DNA of 25,466 nucleotides from contig JANRJF010000047.1 in NCBI GenBank assembly GCA_033764095.1, positions 1-25,466 of the forward strand, written 5' to 3'. The stretch is from JBDTMT01 sp033764095 (GTDB taxonomy: Bacteria > Desulfobacterota > Binatia > HRBIN30 > CADEER01). Shown piece by piece: positions 17,028-23,431 of the stretch. Below the pieces are notes generated by a model. It saw only the letters and a list, made by a program, of their open reading frames with translations, searched no databases and was not told the DNA's origin. The position numbers and the translations under genes are program-made. Within the stretch, counting starts at the first letter, position 1. Every line of letters starts with the position of its first letter.

Positions 17028-19016
17028 TCAACTCAAGAGCGCCTGCAGGCGCAGCGCCTCGCCGACCGACCAGGCCTGGAATGGGCAGCCGCGCGGCGCG
17101 TGCGGCGGGTCGCCGTCGGCGATCTCGGAGACGTGGCCGAGACCGGCCTGGTCGAGGTGGGCGAGCAGCGGGGCGAGGAAGCGCTCGCGCGCTTCGGCGC
17201 GTGCGGCGGCGCCGCCGCCGCGTACGCGCAGCCACGCCTCGACGAACGGGCCGAGCAGCCACGGCCACACGGTGCCCTGGTGATAGGCGGCGTCGCGCGT
17301 GCGGCCGTCGCCGCCGTAGTGCGGGGTGTAGCCGGGCTCGCCGGCGGCGAGCGAGCGCAGGCCGAGCGGCGTCCACAGCTGCTGCTCGACGGCATCGACC
17401 ACCTGGCGGGCGCGGGCGCCGTCGAGCAGCGCGATCGGCAGGCCGCCGACGGCGAGGATCTGGTTGGGGCGCAGCGCCGCGTCGTGCGTGCCGGGCTGGT
17501 GGTCGACGTCGACCACGTCATAGAGGCAGCCGCGCTCGGCGTTCCAGAAGCGCGCGGCGAAGGCGGCGCGTCCGCGCCGCAGCAGCTCGGTCCACGCCGC
17601 CGTCCACTGCCCGGCCGCCGCCAGGGCGTTGAGCCACAGGGCCTGCACCTCGACCGGCTTGCCGATGCGCGGCGTCACCACCCAGTCGCCGACGCGCGCG
17701 TCCATCCAGGTGAGCTGCACGCCGGGCACGCCGGCGGCGAGCAGCCCGTCGGCGTCGGCGCGGATGCCGAAGCGGGTGCCGTTGGCGTAGCCGTGCAGGA
17801 TCGCGTCGACCGCGGCGCGCAGTGCCGCCGCCGCCGCGTCGTCGTGCGGTGCCGCGGCGAGGTACTCGTGGACCGCGACCGCGTACCACAGCGACGCGTC
17901 GACGGCGTTGAACTCCGGCGTCTCGCCGCGGTCGGCGAAGCGGTTCGGCAGCATGCCCTCCGACACCGCGCCGGCCCAGGCGAGCAGGATGGCGCGCGCC
18001 GCGTCGAGCCGCGCCCCCGCCAGGCAGAGCCCGCGCAGGGCGATGAACGTGTCGCGGCCCCAGTCGGTGAACCACGGATAGCCGGCAATGATCGTCTGCC
18101 CGTCGCCGCGCCGCACCAGGTAGGCATCGGCGGCGCGATGCAGGCGGGAGGGAAAGACGCGCCGCGCCCGTTCGGCGTCGCGCAGTCGGCCGGCGACGGC
18201 GAGCGGGTCGCTCTCGCTCCCCCCTTTTAGAAAGGGGGGCAGGGGGGACTTGTCCGATGCATCCGAAAATCCCCCCTCACCCCCCTTTTTCAAAGGGGGG
18301 CAAGACTCCAAAGGGGAGAGCGACGCCAGCACCCACACCGCCTCGCCCGCGGCCAGATCCCAGCTCAGCACGCCGGGCGAGGCGAGGTCCTCGACCGCGT
18401 CGAGGCCGCGCGCCTGCTCCTCGCTGTACAGGAAGTGGCGGTACCAGCTGGGCTCGTGGCTGTAGACGGCGTTGGCGAGCGAGGCGATCGCCGGCACGCC
18501 CGGGTACGGCGTCCACACGCGCAGCGCGCCGTCGCCGCGTGGCGTGAAGTCGAAGGCGGGGTTCTCGTGGTGCAGGCCGTGGTAGTCGCGCCCGGAGAGG
18601 AACGGGCGCAGCCGCAGCGTCGCCGCGCCGCTGCCGCTGACGCGCCGCCAGGCGAGCACCACCGCGGCGTGGCCGTGCGGGACGAACAGCTCGTGCTCGA
18701 TCTCGCTGCCGTCGTCGAGCCGGAAGCGCCAGCGCGGCCAGGGGTCGGCGCTGAAGTCGACCATCCGTGAGGCGCCGTCGGGGTAGATCGTGTTGGGCGT
18801 GTAGCGCTGCGCGCTGAGCGCGAACTGGCCGGCGGCGGTCTGCACCCAGGCGTCGAAGCCGTTGACCAGCATCATGCGCCCGGTCGGCGGCGTCGTCGCC
18901 GCCAGCAGCAGCGCGTGATAACGTCGCGTCCGCACCCCGGCGACGGTGCCGGAGGCGAAGCCGCCCAGCCCGTCGGCCTCCAGCCATTCGAGTGTCTCGT
19001 CGGCTCGCGCCGGCAT
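17028..19016 (-). CDS. Glycogen debranching enzyme, amylo-alpha-1,6-glucosidase (GH133-type)
   Basis: 662 aa. The ATG at 19016 has AGGGGGAG upstream. The N-terminal part (about 5-230; WLEADGLGGFASGTVAGVRTRRYHALL) is the bacterial GDE N-terminal beta domain. The C-terminal (alpha/alpha)6 catalytic domain shows GYPWFTDWGRDTFIALRG, LPNRF with EFNAVDASLWYA, QLTWMDA, PVEVQALW and HQGTVWPWLLGPF. It removes alpha-1,6 branch glucose from glycogen in the cytosol. Residues about 233-269 (SLSPLES...GGSESD) do not belong to the family; they are encoded by an in-frame palindromic repeat at 18207-18324, between the N and C domains. The frame is intact, so the enzyme is probably functional. Monocistronic, divergent from the bufferin operon. 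Confidence 0.92.
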   Translation of the reverse strand: MPARADETLEWLEADGLGGFASGTVAGVRTRRYHALLLAATTPPTGRMMLVNGFDAWVQTAAGQFALSAQRYTPNTIYPDGASRMVDFSADPWPRWRFRLDDGSEIEHELFVPHGHAAVVLAWRRVSGSGAATLRLRPFLSGRDYHGLHHENPAFDFTPRGDGALRVWTPYPGVPAIASLANAVYSHEPSWYRHFLYSEEQARGLDAVEDLASPGVLSWDLAAGEAVWVLASLSPLESCPPLKKGGEGGFSDASDKSPLPPFLKGGSESDPLAVAGRLRDAERARRVFPSRLHRAADAYLVRRGDGQTIIAGYPWFTDWGRDTFIALRGLCLAGARLDAARAILLAWAGAVSEGMLPNRFADRGETPEFNAVDASLWYAVAVHEYLAAAPHDDAAAAALRAAVDAILHGYANGTRFGIRADADGLLAAGVPGVQLTWMDARVGDWVVTPRIGKPVEVQALWLNALAAAGQWTAAWTELLRRGRAAFAARFWNAERGCLYDVVDVDHQPGTHDAALRPNQILAVGGLPIALLDGARARQVVDAVEQQLWTPLGLRSLAAGEPGYTPHYGGDGRTRDAAYHQGTVWPWLLGPFVEAWLRVRGGGAAARAEARERFLAPLLAHLDQAGLGHVSEIADGDPPHAPRGCPFQAWSVGEALRLQALLS
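18207..18324. repeat. Palindromic repeat inserted in frame in the debranching-enzyme gene
   Basis: A 118-bp inverted repeat. The outer arms are GTCGCTCTC (18207-18215) and GAGAGCGAC (18316-18324). The inner blocks are C6-T4 with A3-G6 (18219-18239) and C6-T5 with A3-G6 (18280-18300), plus paired runs of six G and six C. On the coding strand it adds about 37 residues including PPLKKGGEGGF and SPLPPFLKGG. Such C6T-rich short interspersed palindromes occur in many bacterial genomes, usually between genes. Confidence 0.75.
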
Positions 19017-19316
19017 GTCGCTCCCCCTTCCGCCGCCCGGCGCGCAGACTACGGGTCGCACCCACCGGCGGCAACGCTCAGATGCGAGGCGCCCCGGGTC
19101 GTTCCGCATGGCCACCAGGCTGCCACGGCGGTCGTCTTTGGTTGTGCCGAGGTGCCGTCGTGGTGAGCTGCCGCGGACACATCCATCCGCCGCCGCGCCG
19201 CGTATCGACTCGCAGACCGCGACGCGACGCGGTGCGCCGCGAAACCGCGCGGCGCGCCGCGCATCGTATCGGCATTCCCGGCGCGAACGCCGGACAACCC
19301 CAAGGAGGAATCGAAC
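19017..19316. other. Divergent intergenic region with a degenerate hairpin remnant
   Basis: 300 bp between the debranching gene and bufA, which must carry both promoters. At 19141-19165 there is a good single arm of the CACCACGG family (GTTGTGCCGAGGTGCCGTCG..., reverse complement starts CACCACGACGG). The opposite arm at about 19110-19132 matches only partly (CCACCAGGCTGCCACGG). The stretch from 19190 to 19270 is rich in CGCGGCGCGCC. A strong AAGGAGG ribosome site at 19301-19307 serves bufA. No confident promoter or operator was seen. Confidence 0.4.
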
Positions 19317-19583
19317 ATGGCTACGAAGACCAACAAGGTGCTGCTGGCGGCGGTGGCGGGCCTGCTGACCGTCGGAACGATCGCCGCGACCAGCGCCAGC
19401 GCCGCCGAGCAGGCGAAGGTGAAGTGCTACGGCGCCAACGCGTGCAAGGGCCACAGCGCCTGCGCCGGCGCCGGCCACGGCTGTGCCGGCAAGAACGGCT
19501 GCAAGGGCCAGGGCTTCGTCGAGGTCGACAGCAAGGAAGCCTGCCTGAAGATGGACGGCGGCCGCCTGACGCCGGAGAAGTGA
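19317..19583 (+). CDS. bufA: Bufferin precursor peptide, BufA2-like (copper-binding RiPP)
   Basis: 88 aa with a textbook ribosome site (AAGGAGGAATCGAAC-ATG). Sec signal peptide to about residue 29 (LLAAVAGLLTVGTIAATSASA), then a small Cys/Gly/Lys-rich core with six Cys: C37, C43, C49, C56, C62, C76. The core reads KCYGANACKG, SACAG, GCAGKNGCKGQGF, then EACL, the pattern of BufA2-type bufferins rather than the DUF2282 (BufA1) type. In characterised bufferins the MNIO enzyme converts Cys to thiooxazole groups that chelate copper in the periplasm. The next two genes encode BufB-like and BufC-like proteins, so the system is complete. Expression is likely metal-induced, but no operator is visible. 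Confidence 0.87.
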   Translation: MATKTNKVLLAAVAGLLTVGTIAATSASAAEQAKVKCYGANACKGHSACAGAGHGCAGKNGCKGQGFVEVDSKEACLKMDGGRLTPEK

Positions 19584-19663
19584 TCGGACGACACCCGGAC
19601 GCGGCCCGGCGGGCCGCGTCGTCCCCCCCTCACACTCCCCTCATCCGAAAGGACTCCGCGCGC

Positions 19664-20545
19664 ATGACGGCGATCGACTGGCCCCGGTTGGGTTTCGGCG
19701 TCGGCCTGCGCGCGGAGCACTATCGCGAGGTGCTCGATGACGCGCCGCGGCCCGACTGGTTCGAGGCGCTGACCGACAACTACCTCGACACCGCCGGCCG
19801 GCCGCTGCACATCCTCGAACAGGTGCGGCGCGACACGCCGCTGGTGCTGCACGGCGTCGGCCTGTCGATCGGCTCGGCCGATCGGCTCGACGCCCGCTAC
19901 CTCGCCGCGCTGCGCGGGCTTGCCGACCGCATCGAGCCGGCGCTGATCACCGATCATCTGTGCTGGGTCGGCGTCGACGGCCGCAGTCTGTTCGACCTGC
20001 TGCCGCTGCCCTACACCGAGGAGACGCTGCGCCACGTCGTGACGCGCGTCCGCCAGGTGCAGGACGGGCTCGGCCGCCGCATCGCGCTGGAGAACCCGTC
20101 CACCTACGTCGCCTTCCGCCACTCGACCATCGGCGAGGCGGCGTTCCTCGCCGCGGTGGCGGAGGAGGCCGACTGCGGCCTGCTGCTCGACGTCAACAAC
20201 GTCCACGTCAGCGCCCGCAACCTCGGCTTCGACGCGCACGCCTACATCGATCAGCTGCCGGCGGCGCGCATCGCCTACCTGCACCTGGCCGGCTTCAGCG
20301 ACCGCGGCAGCTACCTCTTCGACACGCACGACGCGCCGGTGCACGACGACGTGTGGGCGCTGTACCGCCGCGTCGTGGCGCGCTGCGGCGCGCGCCCGAC
20401 GCTGGTCGAGTGGGATGCCAACCTGCCGTCCTTCGCACGCCTGTGCGCCGAAGCCGCGCGCGCCCGCCTCGAGAGCGCCGCCGCGCTGGCGGCGCCGGAG
20501 ATCCGTCATGCTGAGCATCCGCGCCGACGCGCCCTCGCTGCGTGA
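19664..20545 (+). CDS. bufB: MNIO enzyme BufB (DUF692 multinuclear non-haem iron oxidase)
   Basis: 293 aa, a TIM-barrel DUF692 protein of the family that includes MbnB. The ATG at 19664 follows AAAGGA. It opens with the DUF692 signature LGFGVGLRAEHY. Likely iron ligands: His63 (LVLHGVGLS), Asp97/His98 (LITDHLCW), Glu143 (ALENPSTY), Asp176 and His181 (LLLDVNNVHVS), His207 (YLHLAGF), His222 (DTHDAPV), Glu249 (LVEWDANLP). In bufferin systems it modifies cysteines of BufA with O2, helped by BufC, in the cytosol before export. It lies 80 bp downstream of bufA, and its end overlaps bufC by 38 bp. Confident in family and role by operon context. Confidence 0.92.
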   Translation: MTAIDWPRLGFGVGLRAEHYREVLDDAPRPDWFEALTDNYLDTAGRPLHILEQVRRDTPLVLHGVGLSIGSADRLDARYLAALRGLADRIEPALITDHLCWVGVDGRSLFDLLPLPYTEETLRHVVTRVRQVQDGLGRRIALENPSTYVAFRHSTIGEAAFLAAVAEEADCGLLLDVNNVHVSARNLGFDAHAYIDQLPAARIAYLHLAGFSDRGSYLFDTHDAPVHDDVWALYRRVVARCGARPTLVEWDANLPSFARLCAEAARARLESAAALAAPEIRHAEHPRRRALAA

Positions 20546-21335
20546 GCTGCAGCGCGCCATCGCGGCGCGCGTGCGCGACGCCGATCCGCACGCCGCGCTC
20601 GGCGCGCTGGCCGACTGGGTGGTCGCCACCCCGGGCGCCGATCTGGCCGAACGGCTGGCGGTCTACGTCGACGGCTACCCGGCGCGCCTCGCCGACGCGT
20701 TGCAGGAGCAGTTCCCCGCCGTCGTGCACCTCATCGGCCACGCGCAGTTCCGTGCCCTGATCGATCGCTACCGGCGCGGCGCCACGCTCGCCGGCACCAA
20801 CCTCAACCTGATCGGCGCCGAGCTGCCCGCCTACCTGCGCGGCGACCCGCTCAGCGAACGGCTGCCGTTCCTGCCCGATCTGGCGGCGCTGGAGTGGCAC
20901 CAGGTGCTTGCCTTCCATGCCGACGCGGCGGCGCCGCTCGACCTCGACGCCGTGCGCGGCGACCTCGACGCCCTCGCCGCGCTGCCGCTGGCGCTGCGCC
21001 CCGGCGCCGCCGTGGTCGCATCGCGCTGGCCGATCCACGCGCTCTGGCAGGCGCGCGACACGCCGCGCGACGCCATCGACCTCGACCTCACCGAGGCCCA
21101 ATCGGTGCTGGTGTGGCGCGCCGACTTCGCCGTGCACTGCGCGCCGCTCGCGCCCGACGAAGCGGCCGCCCTGGCGCTCGTCGCCGCCGGCAGCCCACTC
21201 GCCGACCTCGCCGCGACGCTGGCCGACAGCGGCGTCGACCCATCCCGCGTCGGCGCCTGGTTCGCCAGTTGGATGCAGCGCGGGTTGCTGGCCGCGCCTC
21301 AGACCGTCGGGCGAACCTCAACCGAATCTGCCTGA
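20508..21335 (+). CDS. bufC: BufC (DUF2063) MNIO partner protein
   Basis: 275 aa. The ATG at 20508 lies inside the last 38 bases of bufB, so translation is coupled. The N-terminal DUF2063 domain (about 8-100) has LRELQRAIAARVRD, the ERLAVYVDGYPARLADALQEQFPAVVHLIG block and RYRRGATL. A variable C-terminal region follows, containing DLAALEWHQVLAFHADAAAP and a winged-helix-like end (AATLADSGVDPSRVGAWFASWMQRGLL). DUF2063 partners bind the MNIO and the precursor leader (MbnC is the analogue in methanobactin synthesis). Last gene of the bufferin unit. The final residues (TVGRTSTESA) extend past the conserved domain. Confidence 0.9.
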   Translation: MLSIRADAPSLRELQRAIAARVRDADPHAALGALADWVVATPGADLAERLAVYVDGYPARLADALQEQFPAVVHLIGHAQFRALIDRYRRGATLAGTNLNLIGAELPAYLRGDPLSERLPFLPDLAALEWHQVLAFHADAAAPLDLDAVRGDLDALAALPLALRPGAAVVASRWPIHALWQARDTPRDAIDLDLTEAQSVLVWRADFAVHCAPLAPDEAAALALVAAGSPLADLAATLADSGVDPSRVGAWFASWMQRGLLAAPQTVGRTSTESA

Positions 21336-21500
21336 TCTCAGGCGCGCGAGGTCGTTGATCGACTGGCGACGGCGGTCTATTCCGCCCACGTGAACAAGCT
21401 CGACTCATCCCGCAGCCACGCTACGCCGGCGGTCTATCCGTGTTAGGCAGATGTCTGACTCCACTTTCCCGTGGCCCGAGTCTGGTTGGACGGGACTTCG

Positions 21501-21782
21501 ATGGAACTGACCTTCGAATGGGACCCGCGAAAGGCAGTCGCGAACAGCCGGAAGCACGGCGTCTCATTCGAGCAAGCGATTCCGGTCTTCGGCGATTCAT
21601 TGGCTCGAATCTTCGACGATCCGGACCAAACCGCCAACGAGCCACGCGAACTGATCGTCGGCCACTGCGCTCGGCGACTCCTCCTCGTGGTATGCTTCAT
21701 CCAGCGGGACGACCGGATACGAATCTTCAGTGCGCGCCGCGCAACGCGCCGGGAGAGGCGGGACTATGAAGAAGGCCGCTAG
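21501..21782 (+). CDS. brnT: BrnT-family ribonuclease toxin
   Basis: 93 aa. The ATG at 21501 gives the standard family start (MELTFEWDPRKAVANSRKHGVSFEQA); an earlier in-frame GTG at 21471 adds an unlikely 10 residues. Family marks are FEWDPRKAxxNxxKHGVSF, FGDSLARIFDDPD and the C-terminal basic IFSARRATRRERRDYEEG. BrnT toxins are RelE-fold mRNA endonucleases that stop translation. The antitoxin gene overlaps its end by 17 bp. Base composition is visibly less GC-rich than in the neighbouring operons, consistent with horizontal arrival. Expected regulation is repression by the toxin-antitoxin complex at the promoter within 21336-21500. Confidence 0.9.
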   Translation: MELTFEWDPRKAVANSRKHGVSFEQAIPVFGDSLARIFDDPDQTANEPRELIVGHCARRLLLVVCFIQRDDRIRIFSARRATRRERRDYEEGR

Positions 21783-22008
21783 CAAACGGAGAAGCCCATC
21801 GCCCGAAATGCGGGCGGAGTATCGACTCGACTACAGCAAGGCGCGTCCGAACCGCTTTGCGGAACGAGTTCCCGCGAATGCGGTGGCCGTTGTGCTGGAC
21901 CCCGATGTCACCCAGGTGTTCGGTTCATCAGACTCCGTCAATGCGCTGCTCCGCTCGGTCGTCAGGGCAATGCCAGATCATGCAGGGCGACGACGTAAGG
22001 CTGGCTAG
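21766..22008 (+). CDS. Antitoxin partner of BrnT (not the classical CopG-type BrnA)
   Basis: 80 aa. The ATG at 21766 follows GAGAGGCGGG and overlaps the toxin gene by 17 bp. The N-terminus is Lys/Arg-rich (KKAASKRRSPSP), then MRAEYRLDYSKARPNRFAERVP, then VVLDPDVTQVFGSSDSVNALLRSVVRA. This resembles a common small family of toxin partners with 'RxEYDFSKxxxxxxA' and 'VVLDPDVxxxFxxSxSVNxAL'. The final helix-rich part may form the DNA-binding or dimer region. The stop TAG (22006-22008) is provided by the first bases of the downstream inverted-repeat element, so the native C-terminus could have been altered. Confidence 0.78.
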   Translation: MKKAASKRRSPSPEMRAEYRLDYSKARPNRFAERVPANAVAVVLDPDVTQVFGSSDSVNALLRSVVRAMPDHAGRRRKAG

Positions 22009-22201
22009 CCTTGATCTAACGAAAAGAGTTCAACGCAGAGACGCGGAGACGCAGAGAACGCAGAGTCAGCAGCCTAGAGGAGAGCCAACTCTTATCCGCA
22101 TCGCTGATTGGGTTCTGGAGGTGTGCTGAGGGCGCACTTCCTCCGCGTTCTCCGCGACCTCTGCGGCTCCGCGTTGATATTTCAATGTCAGATCAAGGCT
22201 A
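22006..22201. repeat. MITE-like 196-bp element with octamer-iterated inverted ends
   Basis: The ends TAGCCTTGATCT (22006-22017) and AGATCAAGGCTA (22190-22201) are perfect 12-bp inverted repeats. They continue into longer imperfect arms. The left arm carries octamers ACGCAGAG, ACGCGGAG, ACGCAGAG and, after one extra base, ACGCAGAG (22033-22065). The right arm carries the complementary CTCCGCGT-, CTCTGCGG- and CTCCGCGT-like units (22139-22175). The middle of about 70 bp has no obvious ORF. The remaining 22202-22353 before the next gene shows nothing I can name. Confidence 0.75.
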
Positions 22202-22353
22202 ACAAGGCGCCAGTCGACGCGGGGTCGAGCGGCTGAAGGGAGAAAGGGCCGCTTCGGATCGTGGCGCGCGCGGCTGATGGCGGGCGTCAGCGTGCCGACT
22301 CGGGGCCGCGGCGATCCTTGACTGCACCGCGGCTTTCGCATTTGGTGCGCCGC

Positions 22354-22872
22354 ATGCCGAAGAAGGCTCCGACGCGCGCGCGGCGCCCGCCTCTGTTGCA
22401 GTCGCAGGATTTCACCGCCTACCTCAACGAGAAGTGCGCGCAGTTGGCGCCCGGCGATCTCGAAGAGGTGATGCGCCAGGCGGAATCGATCCGCGTACGC
22501 GGCGCCAAGCTGGCGCCGACGCGGCCGCGCATGCAGCGTCAGATCGACTTCGCGCTGACCCTGGTCGAGGAGCACGTCAACGGCGAGGCGCGGCAGATCC
22601 CCTTCTACACCGTCTGCCTGATGGGCGTCGCGCTGCTCTACTTTGCCGACCCGCTCGACGTGATCCCCGACTGGATTCCGGGCGTCGGCAACAGCGACGA
22701 CGCGCTGGTGTTCGAGCTCGCCTTCAAGCTCGCCAGCGCCGGCGTCGAGCGCTACTGCACCTGGAAGGGCCTCTCCACCGACGGGTTGCTCCCCGCCCCC
22801 GCGCGTCCGACGACCAGTGCCGCGCGCCGGCCGCCATCGCGCCGCGCCGGCGCCAAACCGCGCCGGCGCTAG
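22354..22872 (+). CDS. DUF1232 (YkvA-family) protein
   Basis: 172 aa from the ATG at 22354; earlier in-frame starts give an atypical Arg-rich tail. The N-terminal half is basic then helical (SQDFTAYLNEKCAQLAPGDLEEVMRQAE). DUF1232 lies at about 80-130: FYTVCLMGVALLYFADPLDVIPDWIPGVGNSDDALVF, with the conserved P-x-D-x-IPD-x-IPG-x-G motif on a membrane-associated helical hairpin. The C-terminus is a Pro/Arg/Ala-rich tail. Biochemical function of the family is unknown. It is convergent with the zinc-ribbon gene, with stops about 20 bp apart. Confidence 0.82.
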   Translation: MPKKAPTRARRPPLLQSQDFTAYLNEKCAQLAPGDLEEVMRQAESIRVRGAKLAPTRPRMQRQIDFALTLVEEHVNGEARQIPFYTVCLMGVALLYFADPLDVIPDWIPGVGNSDDALVFELAFKLASAGVERYCTWKGLSTDGLLPAPARPTTSAARRPPSRRAGAKPRRR

Positions 22873-22891
22873 GATCCAGGCTCCGGCGACG

Positions 22892-23299
22892 CTAACCGCG
22901 CCGGTGGATCAACACCTTCGGGCCGTCCTCGAAGATCACTTCGATCTTGTTGACGTCCTTGCGGGCGGTGACCACGCCGGGGCCGAAGGTGGCGTGGCGG
23001 ATGAAGTCGCCCTCGGCGAAGCGCTCGGTCGGCGCGTAGGGCTTGGCCGCGCTGGCGTCGCGGCCGCGCAGCAGGCTGGCGTAGTCGGGCGGGCGGGGCG
23101 CCGCCGCCTTGCTACTGCGGGTGCGGGTGCTGCTCGTGCCGGGCGCTTTGGCGCGGTACGCGTGCTGCCCCTTGCAGGTATTGCAGTGCACGCGCGTGAT
23201 CTTGCTCCCGACCACCGTTTCGATGGTGTGGGCGAGCATCATCTTGCACTTCGTGCACCAGCTATCGACGTCCTGGCCGACGACCGGGGTGGTAGACAT
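22892..23299 (-). CDS. Zinc-ribbon protein with CarD/UvrD-C-like beta domain
   Basis: 135 aa from the ATG at 23299. The N-terminus has a zinc ribbon C15-x2-C18...C39-x2-C42 (WCTKCKMM; HCNTCKGQH). A Lys/Ser/Pro/Ala linker follows (about 52-90). The C-terminal 40 residues read FAEGDFIRHATFGPGVVTARKDVNKIEVIFEDGPKVLIH. This resembles the small beta-barrel of CarD/TRCF RNA-polymerase-interacting domains and of the PcrA/UvrD tail (G-D-x-h-x-H-x-x-FG-x-G-x-V). A nucleic-acid or RNA-polymerase-associated role is likely but inferred. The gene is divergent from the subtilase across about 130 bp. Confidence 0.75.
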   Translation of the reverse strand: MSTTPVVGQDVDSWCTKCKMMLAHTIETVVGSKITRVHCNTCKGQHAYRAKAPGTSSTRTRSSKAAAPRPPDYASLLRGRDASAAKPYAPTERFAEGDFIRHATFGPGVVTARKDVNKIEVIFEDGPKVLIHRRG

Positions 23300-23431
23300 A
23301 GGCCTCTACTCGTAGCAGGTGCGGCGCGCCGAGAATAGGCCGTGCGCCGCCGCGTTGACTAACCGCGCGGTGCGGGCCTAGAGCCTGAAAGGGGCGGCCG
23401 GGCGGCGGCCGGAGCTCAGCAAGGGGGAATC

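Noticed and set aside
21370..21437. Direct repeat CGGCGGTCTAT at 21370-21380 and 21427-21437 before the toxin gene, considered as an attachment or target-site duplication.
   Set aside because: Only 11 bp with no integrase or element between the copies. It could be an operator pair, but there is too little support.
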